Assembly: GCA_958496175.1 (NCBI GenBank) | Contig: OY292277.1 | Span: 3,906,001-3,970,000 of the forward strand | Direction: 5' to 3' | Origin: Sisyra terminalis | Taxonomy: Eukaryota; Arthropoda; Insecta; Neuroptera; Sisyridae | DNA: 64,000 nt | In this document: in pieces, positions 1-14,646 of the stretch | How the letters are laid out: the number at the start of each line of letters is the position of its first letter | How positions within the stretch are numbered: position 1 is the stretch's first letter | The notes under the pieces: model-generated | What the model was told of the DNA's origin: nothing | The model's input: only the letters and a program-made list of their open reading frames with translations | Database searches by the model: none | Program-made: the position numbers and the translations under genes

Positions 1-3000
1 AAATCAACGATGGTTAACCCACGGTTTTTTTTGGCGAAAAATCTTTTTGTTTCGAAATCGAAAAAAATTGTTATAATATCGTTCTATACATTGTTACGAA
101 CCCGAAACTGCCTTTGGTTTGAAAATCATCCCTTATATAACGAAGGTACATGCAATTGTTGAAGAAGCCACGTTCGTCTCTCCCTCTTAGTGGGAAGTAT
201 GCATCCCTTAAACTGCATGTTCATCCCTTAAACGTGGTTTGTTATGGGAAAAATTTGCACAGCATATACAGATAGACTTATACTTTCGATTGGCATCCAA
301 AAAAAAATTTTTTTTAATTTGACCATTTTCGAGAAAAATCAACGATGGTTAACCCACGGTTTTTTTTGGCGAAAAATCTTTTTGTTTCGAAATCGAAAAA
401 GATTGTTATATTATCGTTCTATACATTTTTACGATACCGAAACTGCCTTTGGTTCGAAAATCATCCCTTATATAACGATGGTACATGCAATTGTTGAAGA
501 AGCCACGTTCGTCTCTCCCTCATAGTGGGAAGTATGCATCCCTTAAACTGCATGTTCAACCCTTAAACGTGGTTTGTTATGGGAAAAATTTGCACAGCAT
601 ATACAGATAGACTTATACTTTCGATTGGCATCCAAAAAAAAATTTTTTTTAATTTGACCATTTTCGAGAAAAATCAACGATGGTTAACCCACGGTTTTTT
701 TTGGCGAAAAATCTTTTTGTTTCGAAATCGAAAAAGATTGTTATATTATCGTTCTATACATTTTTACGATACCGAAACTGCCTTTGGTTCGAAAATCATC
801 CCTTATATAACGATGGTACATGCAATTGTTGAAGAAGCCACGTTCGTCTCTCCCTCTTAGTGGGAAGTATGCATCCCTTAAACTGCATGTTCAACCCTTA
901 AACGTGGTTTGTTATGGGAAAAATTTGCCCAGCATGTACAGATAGACTTATACTTTCGATTGGCATCCAAAAAAAAATTTTTTTTATTTTGACCATTTTC
1001 GAGAAAAATCAACGATGGTTAACCCACGGTTTTTTTTGGCGAAAAATCTTTTTGTTTCGAAATCGAAAAAGATTGTTATATTATCGTTCTATACATAGTT
1101 ACGAACCCGAAACTGCCTTTGGTTCGAAAATCATCCCTTATATAACGATGGTACATGCAATTGTTGAAGAAGCCACGTTCGTCTCTCCCTCTTAGTGGGA
1201 AGTATGCATCCCTTAAACTGCATGTTCAACCCTTAAACGTGGTTTGTTATGGGAAAAATTTGCACAGCATGTACAGATAGACTTATACTTTCGATTGGCA
1301 TCCAAAAAAAAATTTTTTTTAATTTGACCATTTTCGAGAAAAATCAACGATGGTTAACCCACGGTTTTTTTTGGCGAAAAATCTTTTTGTTTCGAAATCG
1401 AAAAAGATTGTTATAATTTCGTTCTATACATTGTTACGAACCCGAAACTGCCTTTGGTTTGAAAATCATCCCTTATATAACGAAGGTACATGCAATTGTT
1501 GAAGAAGCCACGTTCGTCTCTCCCTCTTAGTGGGAAGTATGCATCCCTTAAACTGCATGTTCAACCCTTAAACGTGGTTTGTTATGGGAAAAATTTGCAC
1601 AGCATATACAGATAGACTTATACTTTCGATTGGCATCCAAAAAAAAATTTTTTTTAATTTGACCATTTTCGAGAAAAATCAACGATGGTTAACCCACGGT
1701 TTTTTTTGGCGAAAAATCTTTTTGTTTCGAAATCGAAAAAGATTGTTATATTATCATTCTATACATTGTTACGAACCCGAAACTGCCTTTGGTTCGAAAA
1801 TCATCCCTTATATAACGATGGTACACGCAATTGTTGAAGAAGTCACGTTCGTCTCTCCCTCTTAGTGGGAAGTATGCATCCCTTAAACAGCATGTTCAAC
1901 CCTTAAACGTGGTTTGTTATGGGAAAAATTTGCAGAGCATGTACAGATAGACTTATACATTCGATTGGCATCCAAAAAAAAACTTTTTTTAATTTGACCA
2001 TTTTCGAGAAAAATCAACGATGGTTAACCCACGGTTTTTTTTGGCGAAAAATCTTTTTGTTTCGAAATCGAAAAAGATTGTTATATTATCGTTCTATACA
2101 TTGTTACGATACCGAAACTGCCTTTGGTTCGAAAATCATCCCTTATATAACGAAGGTACATGCAATTGTTGAAGAAGCCACGTTCGTCTCTCCCTCTAAG
2201 TGGGAAGTATGCATCCCTTAAACTGCATGTTCAACCCTTAAACGTGGTTTGTTATGGGAAAAATTTGCACAGCATGTACAGATAGACTTATACTTTCGAT
2301 TGGCATCCAAAAAAAAATTTTTTTTAATTTGACCATTTTCGAGAAAAATCAACGATGGTTAACCCTCGGTTTTTTTTGGCGAAAAATCTTTTTGTTTCGA
2401 AATCGAAAAAGATTGTTATAATATCGTTCTATACATTGTTACGATACCGAAACTGCCTTTGGATCGAAAATCATCCCTTATATAACGATGGTACATGCAA
2501 TTGTTGAAGAAGCCACGTTCGTCTCTCCCTCTTAGTGTGAAGTATGCATCCCTTAAACTGCATGTTCAACCCTTAAACGTGGTTTGTTATGGGAAAAATT
2601 TGCACAGCATGTACAGATAGACTTATACTTTCGATTGGCATCCAAAAAAAAATTTTTTTTAATTTGACCATTTTCGAGAAAAATCAACGATGGTTTACCC
2701 ACGGTTTTTTTTGGCGAAAAATCTTTTTGTTTCGAAATCGAAAAAGATTGTTATATTATCATTCTATACATTGTTACGAACCCGAAACTGCCTTTGGTTC
2801 GAAAATCATCCCTTATATAACGATGGTACATGCAATTGTTGAAGAAGCCACGTTCGTCTCTCCCTCTTAGTGGGAAGTATGCATCCCTTAAACTGCATGT
2901 TCAACCCTTAAACGTGGTTTGTTATGGGAAAAATTTGCAGAGCATGTACAGATAGACTTATACATTCGATTGGCATCCAAAAAAAAACTTTTTTTAATTT

Positions 3001-6000
3001 GACCATTTTCGAGAAAAATCAACGATGGTTAACCCACGGTTTTTTTTGGCGAAAAATCTTTTTGTTTCGAAATCGAAAAAGATTGTTATATTATCGTTCT
3101 ATACATTGTTACGATACCGAAACTGCCTTTGGTTCGAAAATCATCCCTTATATAACGATGGTACATGCAATTGTTGAAGAAGCCACGTTCGTCTCTCCCT
3201 CTTAGTGGGAAGTATGCATCCCTTAAACTGCATGTTCAACCCTTAAACGTGGTTTGTTATGGGAAAAATTTGCAGAGCATGTACAGATAGACTTATACTT
3301 TCGATTGGCATCAAAAAAAAAATTTTTTTTAATTTGACCATTTTCGAGAAAAATCAACGATGGTTTACCCACGGTTTTTTTTGGCGAAAAATCTTTTTGT
3401 TTCGAAATCGAAAAAGATTGTTATATTATCATTCTATACATTGTTACGAACCCGAAACTGCCTTTGGTTTGAAAATCATCCCTTATATATCGATGGTACA
3501 TGCAATTGTTGAAGAAGCCACGTTCGTCTCTCCCTCTTAGTGGGAAGTATGCATCCCTTAAACTGCATGTTCAACCCTTAAACGTGGTTTGTTATGGGAA
3601 AAATTTGCAGAGCATGTACAGATAGACTTATACATTCGATTGGCATCCAAAAAAAAACTTTTTTTAATTTGACCATTTTCGAGAAAAATCAACGATGGTT
3701 AACCCACGGTTTTTTTTGGCGAAAAATCTTTTTGTTTCGAAATCGAAAAAGATTGTTATATTATCGTTCTATACATTGTTACGAACCCGAAACTGCCTTT
3801 GGTTCGAAAATCATCCCTTATATAACGATGGTACATGCAATTGTTGAAGAAGCCACGTTCGTCTCTCCCTCTTAGTGGGAAGTATGCATCCCTTAAACTG
3901 CATGTTCAACCCTTAAACGTGGTTTGTTATGGGAAAAATTTGCAGAGCATGTACAGATAGACTTATACTTTCGATTGGCATCAAAAAAAAAATTTTTTTT
4001 AATTTGACCATTTTCGAGAAAAATCAACGATGGTTTACCCACGGTTTTTTTTGGCGAAAAATCTTTTTGTTTCGAAATCGAAAAAGATTGTTATATTATC
4101 ATTCTATACATTGTTACGAACCCGAAACTGCCTTTGGTTTGAAAATCATCCCTTATATAACGATGGTACATGCAATTGTTGAAGAAGCCACGTTCGTCTC
4201 TCCCTCTTAGTGGGAAGTATGCATCCCTTAAACTGCATGTTCAACCCTTAAACGTGGTTTGTTATGGGAAAAATTTGCAGAGCATGTACAGATAGACTTA
4301 TACATTCGATTGGCATCCAAAAAAAAACTTTTTTTAATTTGACCATTTTCGAGAAAAATCAACGATGGTTAACCCACGGTTTTTTTTGGCGAAAAATCTT
4401 TTTGTTTCGAAATCGAAAAAGATTGTTATATTATCGTTCTATACATTGTTACGAACCCGAAACTGCCTTTGGTTCGAAAATCATCCCTTATATAACGATG
4501 GTACATGCAATTGTTGAAGAAGCCACGTTCGTCTCTCCCTCTTAGTGGGAAGTATGCATCCCTTAAACTGCATGTTCAACCCTTAAACGTGGTTTGTTAT
4601 GGGAAAAATTTGCAGAGCATGTACAGATAGACTTATACTTTCGATTGGCATCCAAAAAAAAATTTTTTTTAATTTGACCATTTTCGAGAAAAATCAACGA
4701 TGGTTAACCCACGGTTTTTTTTGGCGAAAAATCTTTTTGTTTCGAAATCGAAAAAGATTGTTATATTATCATTCTATACATTGTTACGAACCCGAAACTG
4801 CCTTTGGTTCGAAAATCATCCCTTATATAACGATGGTACATGCAATTGTTGAAGAAGCCACGTTCGTCTCTCCCTCTTAGTGGGAAGTATGCATCCCTTA
4901 AACTGCATGTTCAACCCTTAAACGTGGTTTGTTATGGGAAAAATTTGCACAGCATGTTCAGATAGACTTTTACTTTCGATTGGCATCCAAAAAAAAATTT
5001 TTTTTAATTTGACCATTTTCGAGAAAAATCAACGATGGTTAACCCACGGTTTTTTTTGGCGTAAAATCTTTTTGTTTCGAAATCGAAAAAGATTGATATA
5101 TTATCGTTCTATACATTGTTACGAACCCGAAACTGCCTTTGGTTCGAAAATCATCCCTTATATAAAATGGTACATGCAATTGTTGAAGAAGCCACGTTCG
5201 TCTCTCCCTCTTAGTGGGAAGTATGCATCCCTTAAACTGCATGTTCAACCCTTAAACGTGGTTTGTTATGGGAAAAATTTGCACAGCATGTACAGATAGA
5301 CTTATACTTTCGATTGGCATCCAAAAAAAAATTTTTTTTAATTTGACCATTTTCTAGAAAAATCAACGATGGTTAACCCACGGTTTTTTTTGGCGAAAAA
5401 TCTTTTTGTTTCGAAATCGAAAAAGATTGTTATATTATCGTTCTATACATTGTTACGATACCGAAACTGCCTTTGGTTCGAAAATCATCCCTTATATAAC
5501 GATGGTACATGCAATTGTTGAAGAAGCCACGTTCGTCTCTCCCTCTTAGTGGGAAGTATGCATCCCTTAAACTGCATGTTCAACCCTTAAACGTGGTTTG
5601 TTATGGGAAAAATTTGCAGAGCATGTACAGATAGACTTATACTTTCGATTGGCATCCAAAAAAAAATTTTTTTAATTTGACCATTTTCGAGAAAAATCAA
5701 CGATGGTTACCCCACGGTTTTTTTTGGCGAAAAATCTTTTTGTTTCGAAATCGAAAAAGATTGTTATATTATCGTTCTATACATTGTTACGAACCCGAAA
5801 CTGCCTTTGGTTCGAAAATCATCCCTTATATAACGATGGTACATGCAATTGTTGAAGAAGCCACGTTCGTCTCTCCCTCTTAGTGGGAAGTATGCATCCC
5901 TTAAACTGCATGTTCAACCCTTAAACGTGGTTTGTTATGGGAAAAATTTGCACAGCATGTACAGATAGACTTATACTTTCGATTGGCATCCAAAAAAAAT

Positions 6001-8951
6001 TTTTTTTTAATTTGACCATTTTCGAGAAAAATCAACGATGGTTAACCCACGGTTTTTTTTGGCGAAAAATCTTTTTGTTTCGAAATCGAAAAAGATTGTT
6101 ATATTATCGTTCTATACATTGTTACGAACCCGAAACTGCCTTTGGTTCGAAAATCATCCCTTATATAACGATGGTACATGCAATTGTTGAAGAAGCCACG
6201 TTCGTCTCTCCCTCTTAGTGGGAAGTATGCTTCCCTTAAACTGCATGTTCAACCCTTAAACGTGGTTTGTTATGGGAAAAATTTGCAGAGCATGTACAGA
6301 TAGACTTATACTTTCGATTGGCATCCAAAAAAAAATTTTTTTTAATTTGACTATTTTCGAGAAAAAGCAACGATGGTTAACCCACGTTTTTTTTTGGCGA
6401 AAAATCTTTTTGTTTCGAAATCGAAAAAGATTGTTATAATATCGTTCTATACATTGTTACGAACCCGAAACTGCCTTTGGTTTGAAAATCATCCCTTATA
6501 TAACGATTGTACATGCAATTGTTGAAGAAGCCACGTTCGTCTCTCCCTCTTAGTGGGAAGTATGCATCCCTTAAACTGCATGTTCAACCCTTAAACGTGG
6601 TTTGTTATGGGAAAAATTTGCACAGCATGTACAGATAGACTTATACTTTCGATTGGCATCCAAAAAAAAATTTTTTTTAATTTGACCATTTTCGAGAAAA
6701 ATCAACGATGGTTAACCCACGGTTTTTTTTGGCGAAAAATCTTTTTGTTTCGAAATCGAAAAAGATTGTAATATTATCGTTCTATACATTGTTACGAACC
6801 CGAAACTGCCTTTGGTTCGAAAATCATCCCTTATATAACGATGGTACATGCAATTGTTGAAGAAGCCACGTTCGTCTCTCCCTCTTAGTGGGAAGTATGC
6901 ATCCCTTAAACTGCATGTTCAACCCTTAAACGTGGTTTGTTATGGGAAAAATTTGCACAGCATGAACAGATAGACTTATACTTTCGATTGGCATCCAAAA
7001 AAAAATTTTTTTTAATTTGACCATTTTCGAGAAAAATCAACGATGGTTAACCCACGGTTTTTTTTGGCGAAAAATCTTTTTGTTTCGAAATCGAAAAAGA
7101 TTGTTATATTATCGTTCTATACATTGTTACGAACCCGAAACTGCCTTTAGTTCGAAAATCATCCCTTATATAACGATGGTACATGCAATTGTTGAAGAAG
7201 CCACGTTCGTCTCTCCCTCTTAGTGGGAAGTATGCATCCCTTAAACTGCATGTTCAACCCTTAAACGTGGTTTGTTATGGGAAAAATTTGCACAGCATGA
7301 ACAGATAGACTTATACTTTCGATTGGCATCCAAAAAAAAATTTTTTTTAATTTGACCATTTTCGAGAAAAATCAACGATGGTTAACCCACGGTTTTTTTT
7401 GGCGAAAAATCTTTTTGTTTCGAAATCGAAAAAGATTGTTATATTATCGTTCTATACATTGTTACGATACCGAAACTGCCTTTGGTTCGAAAATCATCCC
7501 TTATATAACGATGGTACATGCAATTGTTGAAGAAGCCACGCTCGTCTCTCCCTCTTAGTGGGAAGTATGCATCCCTTAAACTGCATGTTCAACCCTTAAA
7601 CGTGGTTTGTTATGGGAAAAATTTGCACAGCATGTACAGATAGACTTATATTTTCGATTGGCATCCAAAAAAAAATTTTTTTTAATTTGACTATTTTCGA
7701 GAAAAATCAACGATGGTTAACCCACGGTTTTTTTTGGCGAAAAATCTTTTTGTTTCGAAATCGAAAAAGATTGTTATATTAACGTTCTATACATTGTTAC
7801 GAACCCGAAACTGCCTTTGGTTCGAAAATCATCCCTTATATAACGATGGTACATGCAATTGTTGAAGAAGCCACGTTCGTCTCTCCCTCTTAGTGGGAAG
7901 TATGCATCCCTTAAACTGCATGTTCAACCCTTAAACGTGGTTTGTTATGGGAAAAATTTGCACAGCATGAACAGATAGACTTATACTTTCGATTGGCATC
8001 CAAAAAAAAATGTTTTTTAATTTGACCATTTTCCAGAAAAATCAACGATGGTTAACCCACGGTTTTTTTTGGCGAAAAATCTTTATGTTTCGAAATCGAA
8101 AAAGATTGTTATATTATCGTTCTATACATTGTTACGAACCCGAAACTGCCTTTGGTTCGAAAATCATCCCTTATATAACGATGTTACATGCAATTGTTGA
8201 AGAAGCCACGTTCGTCTCTCCCTCTTAGTGGGAAGTATGCATCCCTTAAACTGCATGTTCGACCCTTAAACGTGGTTTGTTATGGGAAAAATTTGCAGAG
8301 CATGTACAGATAGACTTATACTTTCGATTGGCATCCAAAAAAAAATTTTTTTTAATTTGACAATTTTCGAGAAAAATCAACGATGGTTAACCCACGGTTT
8401 TTTTTGGCGAAAAATCTTTTTGTTTCGAAATCGAAAAAGATTGTTATATTATCGTTCTATACATTGTTACGAACCCGAAACTGCCTTTGGTTCGAAAATC
8501 ATCCCTTATATAACGATGGTACATGCAATTGTTGAAGAAGCCACGTTCGTCTCTCCCTCTTAGTGGGAAGTATGCATCCCTTAAACTGCATGTTCAACCC
8601 TTAAACGTGGTTTGTTATGGGAAAAATTTGCACAGCATGAACAGATAGACTTATACTTTCGATTGGCATCCAAAAAAAAATTTTTTTTAATTTGACCATT
8701 TTCGAGAAAAATCAACGATGGTTAACCCACGGTTTTTTTTGGCGAAAAATCTTTTTGTTTCGAAATCGAAAAAGATTGTTATATTATCGTTCTATACATT
8801 GTTACGAACCCGAAACTGCCTTTGGTTCGAAAATCATCCCTTATATAACGATGGTACATGCAATTGTTGAAGAAGCCACGTTCGTCTCTCCCTCTTAGTG
8901 GGAAGTATGCATCCCTTAAACTGCATGTTCAACCCTTAAACGTGGTTTGTT

Positions 8952-11900
8952 ATGGGAAAAATTTGCAGAGCATGTACAGATAGACTTATACTTTCGATTG
9001 GCATCCAAAAAAAAATTTTTTTTAATTTGACCATTTTCGAGAAAAATCAACGATGGTTAACCCACGGTTTTTTTTGGCGAAAAATCTTTTTGTTTCGAAA
9101 TCGAAAAAGATTGTTATATTATCGTTCTATACATTGTTACGAACCCGAAACTGCCTTTGGTTCGAAAATCATCCCTTATATAACGATGGTACATGCAATT
9201 GTTGAAGAAGCCACGTTCGTCTCTCCCTCTTAGTGGGAAGTATGCATCCCTTAAACTGCATGTTCAACCCTTAAACGTGGTTTGTTATGGGAAAAATTTG
9301 CACAGCATGAACAGATAGACTTATACTTTCGATTGGCATCCAAAAAAAAATTTTTTTTAATTTGACCATTTTCGAGAAAAATCAACGATGGTTAACCCAC
9401 GGTTTTTTTTGGCGAAAAATCTTTTTGTTTCGAAATCGAAAAAGATTGTTATATTATCGTTCTATACATTGTTACGAACCCGAAACTGCCTTTGGTTCGA
9501 AAATCATCCCTTATATAACGATGGTACATGCAATTGTTGAAGAAGCCACGTTCGTCTCTCCCTCTTAGTGGGAAGTATGCATCCCTTAAACTGCATGTTC
9601 AACCCTTAAACGTGGTTTGTTATGGGAAAAATTTGCACAGCATGAACAGATAGACTTATACTTTCGATTGGCATCCAAAAAAAAATTTTTTTTAATTTGA
9701 CCATTTTCGAGAAAAATCAACGATGGTTAACCCACGGTTTTTTTTGGCGAAAAATCTTTTTGTTTCGAAATCGAAAAAGATTGTTATATTATCGTTCTAT
9801 ACATTGTTACGAACCCGAAACTGCCTTTGGTTCGAAAATCATCCCTTATATAACGATGGTACATGCAATTGTTGAAGAAGCCACGCTCGTCTCTCCCTCT
9901 TAGTGGGAAGTATGCATCCCTTAAACTGCATGTTCAACCCTTAAACGTGGTTTGTTATGGGAAAAATTTGCAGAGCATGTACAGATAGACTTATACTTTC
10001 GATTGGCATCCAAAAAAAAATTTTTTTTAATTTGACCATTTTCGAGAAAAATCAACGATGGTTAACCCACGGTTTTTTTTGGCGAAAAATCTTTTTGTTT
10101 CGAAATCGAAAAAGATTGTTATATTATCGTTCTATACATTGTTACGAACCCGAAACTGCCTTTGGTTCGAAAATCATCCCTTATATAACGATGGTACATG
10201 CAATTGTTGAAGAAGCCACGTTCGTCTCTCCCTCTTAGTGGGAAGTATGCATCCCTTAAACTGCATGTTCAACCCTTAAACGTGGTTTGTTATGGGAAAA
10301 ATTTGCACAGCTTGAACAGATAGACTTATACTTTCGATTGGCATCCAAAAAAAAATTTTTTTTAATTTGACCATTTTCGAGAAAAATCAACGATGGTTAA
10401 CCCACGGTTTTTTTTGGCGAAAAATCTTTATGTTTCGAAATCGAAAAAGATTGTTATATTATCGTTCTATACATTGTTACGAACCCGAAACTGCCTTTGG
10501 TTCGAAAATCATCCCTTATATAACGATGTTACATGCAATTGTTGAAGAAGCCACGTTCGTCTCTCCCTCTTAGTGGGAAGTATGCATCCCTTAAACTGCA
10601 TGTTCAACCCTTAAACGTGGTTTGTTATGGGAAAAATTTGCAGAGCATGTACAGATAGACTTATACTTTCGATTGGCATCCAAAAAAAAATTTTTTTTAA
10701 TTTGACCATTTTCGAGAAAAATCAACGATGGTTAACCCACGGTTTTTTTTGGCGAAAAATCTTTTTGTTTCGAAATCGAAAAAGATTGTTATATTATCGT
10801 TCTATACATTGTTACGAACCCGAAACTGCCTTTGGTTCGAAAATCATCCCTTATATAACGATGGTACATGCAATTGTTGAAGAAGCCACGTTCGTCTCTC
10901 CCTCTTAGTGGGAAGTATGCATCCCTTAAACTGCATGTTCAACCCTTAAACGTGGTTTGTTATGGGAAAAATTTGCACAGCATGAACAGATAGACTTATA
11001 CTTTCGATTGGCATCCAAAAAAAAATTTTTTTTAATTTGACCATTTTCGAGAAAAATCAACGATGGTTAACCCACGGTTTTTTTTGGCGAAAAATCTTTT
11101 TGTTTCGAAATCGAAAAAGATTGTTATATTATCGTTCTATACATTGTTACGAACCCGAAACTGCCTTTGGTTCGAAAATCATCCCTTATATAACGATGGT
11201 ACATGCAATTGTTGAAGAAGCCACGTTCGTCTCTCCCTCTTAGTGGGAAGTATGCATCCCTTAAACTGCATGTTCAACCCTTAAACGTGGTTTGTTATGG
11301 GAAAAATTTGCACAGCATGAACAGATAGACTTATACTTTCGATTGGCATCCAAAAAAAAATTTTTTTTAATTTGACCATTTTCGAGAAAAATCAACGATG
11401 GTTAACCCACGGTTTTTTTTGGCGAAAAATCTTTTTGTTTCGAAATCGAAAAAGATTGTTATATTATCGTTCTATACATTGTTACGAACCCGAAACTGCC
11501 TTTGGTTCGAAAATCATCCCTTATATAACGATGGTACATGCAATTGTTGAAGAAGCCACGCTCGTCTCTCCCTCTTAGTGGGAAGTATGCATCCTTTAAA
11601 CTGCATGTTCAACCCTTAAACGTGGTTTGTTATGGGAAAAATTTGCAGAGCATGTACAGATAGACTTATACTTTCGATTGGCATCCAAAAAAAAATTTTT
11701 TTTAATTTGACCATTTTCGAGAAAAATCAACGATGGTTAACCCACGGTTTTTTTTGGCGAAAAATCTTTTTGTTTCGAAATCGAAAAAGATTGTTATATT
11801 ATCGTTCTATACATTGTTACGAACCCGAAACTGCCTTTGGTTCGAAAATCATCCCTTATATAACGATGGTACATGCAATTGTTGAAGAAGCCACGTTCGT

Positions 11901-14646
11901 CTCTCCCTCTTAGTGGGAAGTATGCATCCCTTAAACTGCATGTTCAACCCTTAAACGTGGTTTGTTATGGGAAAAATTTGCACAGCTTGAACAGATAGAC
12001 TTATACTTTCGATTGGCATCCAAAAAAAAATTTTTTTTAATTTGACCATTTTCGAGAAAAATCAACGATGGTTAACCCACGGTTTTTTTTGGCGAAAAAT
12101 CTTTATGTTTCGAAATCGAAAAAGATTGTTATATTATCGTTCTATACATTGTTACGAACCCGAAACTGCCTTTGGTTCGAAAATCATCCCTTATATAACG
12201 ATGTTACATGCAATTGTTGAAGAAGCCACGTTCGTCTCTCCCTCTTAGTGGGAAGTATGCATCCCTTAAACTGCATGTTCAACCCTTAAACGTGGTTTGT
12301 TATGGGAAAAATTTGCAGAGCATGTACAGATAGACTTATACTTTCGATTGGCATCCAAAAAAAAATTTTTTTTAATTTGACCATTTTCGAGAAAAATCAA
12401 CGATGGTTAACCCACGGTTTTTTTTGGCGAAAAATCTTTTTGTTTCGAAATCGAAAAAGATTGTTATATTATCGTTCTATACATTGTTACGAACCCGAAA
12501 CTGCCTTTGGTTCGAAAATCATCCCTTATATAACGATGGTACATGCAATTGTTGAAGAAGCCACGTTCGTCTCTCCCTCTTAGTGGGAAGTATGCATCCC
12601 TTAAACTGCATGTTCAACCCTTAAACGTGGTTTGTTATGGGAAAAATTTGCAGAGCATGTACAGATAGACTTATACTTTCGATTGGCATCCAAAAAAAAA
12701 TTTTTTTTAATTTGACCATTTTCGAGAAAAATCAACGATGGTTAACCCACGGTTTTTTTTGGCGAAAAATCTTTTTGTTTCGAAATCGAAAAAGATTGTT
12801 ATATTATCGTTCTATACATTGTTACGATACCGAAACTGCCTTTGGTTCGAAAATCATCCCTTATATAACGATGGTACATGCAATTGTTGAAGAAGCCACG
12901 TTCGTCTCTCCCTCTTAGTGGGAAGTATGCATCCCTTAAACTGCATGTTCAACCCTTAAACGTGGTTTGTTATGGGAAAAATTTGCAGAGCATGTACAGA
13001 TAGACTTATACTTTCGATTGGCATCCAAAAAAAAATTTTTTTTAATTTGACCATTTTCGAGAAAAATCAACGATGGTTAACCCACGGTTTTTTTTGGCGA
13101 AAAATCTTTTTGTTTCGAAATCGAAAAAGATTGTTATATTATCGTTCTATACATTGTTACGAACCCGAAACTGCCTTTGGTTCGAAAATCATCCCTTATA
13201 TAACGATGGTACATGCAATTGTTGAAGAAGCCACGTTCGTCTCTCCCTCTTAGTGGGAAGTATGCATCCCTTAAACTGCATGTTCAACCCTTAAACGTGG
13301 TTTGTTATGGGAAAAATTTGCACAGCATGAACAGATAGACTTATACTTTCGATTGGCATCCAAAAAAAAATTTTTTTTAATTTGACCATTTTCGAGAAAA
13401 ATCAACGATGGTTAACCCACGGTTTTTTTTGGCGAAAAATCTTTTTGTTTCGAAATCGAAAAAGATTGTTATATTATCGTTCTATACATTGTTACGAACC
13501 CGAAACTGCCTTTGGTTCGAAAATCATCCCTTATATAACGATGGTACATGCAATTGTTGAAGAAGCCACGTTCGTCTCTCCCTCTTAGTGGGAAGTATGC
13601 ATCCCTTAAACTGCATGTTCAACCCTTAAACGTGGTTTGTTATGGGAAAAATTTGCACAGCATGAACAGATAGACTTATACTTTCGATTGGCATCCAAAA
13701 AAAAATTTTTTTTAATTTGACCATTTTCGAGAAAAATCAACGATGGTTAACCCACGGTTTTTTTTGGCGAAAAATCTTTTTGTTTCGAAATCGAAAAAGA
13801 TTGTTATATTATCGTTCTATACATTGTTACGAACCCGAAACTGCCTTTGGTTCGAAAATCATCCCTTATATAACGATGGTACATGCAATTGTTGAAGAAG
13901 CCACGCTCGTCTCTCCCTCTTAGTGGGAAGTATGCATCCCTTAAACTGCATGTTCAACCCTTAAACGTGGTTTGTTATGGGAAAAATTTGCAGAGCATGT
14001 ACAGATAGACTTATACTTTCGATTGGCATCCAAAAAAAAATTTTTTTTAATTTGACCATTTTCGAGAAAAATCAACGATGGTTAACCCACGGTTTTTTTT
14101 GGCGAAAAATCTTTTTGTTTCGAAATCGAAAAAGATTGTTATATTATCGTTCTATACATTGTTACGAACCCGAAACTGCCTTTGGTTCGAAAATCATCCC
14201 TTATATAACGATGGTACATGCAATTGTTGAAGAAGCCACGTTCGTCTCTCCCTCTTAGTGGGAAGTATGCATCCCTTAAACTGCATGTTCAACCCTTAAA
14301 CGTGGTTTGTTATGGGAAAAATTTGCACAGCTTGAACAGATAGACTTATACTTTCGATTGGCATCCAAAAAAAAATTTTTTTTAATTTGACCATTTTCGA
14401 GAAAAATCAACGATGGTTAACCCACGGTTTTTTTTGGCGAAAAATCTTTATGTTTCGAAATCGAAAAAGATTGTTATATTATCGTTCTATACATTGTTAC
14501 GAACCCGAAACTGCCTTTGGTTCGAAAATCATCCCTTATATAACGATGTTACATGCAATTGTTGAAGAAGCCACGTTCGTCTCTCCCTCTTAGTGGGAAG
14601 TATGCATCCCTTAAACTGCATGTTCAACCCTTAAACGTGGTTTGTT
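8952..14646. repeat. Satellite higher-order repeat block, 5-monomer (1,675 bp) unit
   Basis: Rare variants recur in fixed order. The variant CACGCTCGTC lies near 7,540, 9,885, 11,560 and 13,905; the variant CGATGTTACATG near 8,180, 10,525, 12,200 and 14,545; CAGCTTGAACAG near 10,309, 11,984 and 14,329. Spacings are 1,675 bp (5 monomers) or 2,345 bp (7 monomers). Thus 8,952-10,626 and 10,627-12,301 are two copies of a five-monomer unit, and 12,972-14,646 is a third copy after two extra monomers at 12,302-12,971. This is the expected result of recent unequal exchange or block duplication. Confidence 0.85.

Noticed and set aside
1..335. CENP-B box in the satellite monomer
   Set aside because: TTCG occurs several times (for example GTTCGAAAATCATCCC), but no site fits the required NTTCGNNNNANNCGGGN spacing.
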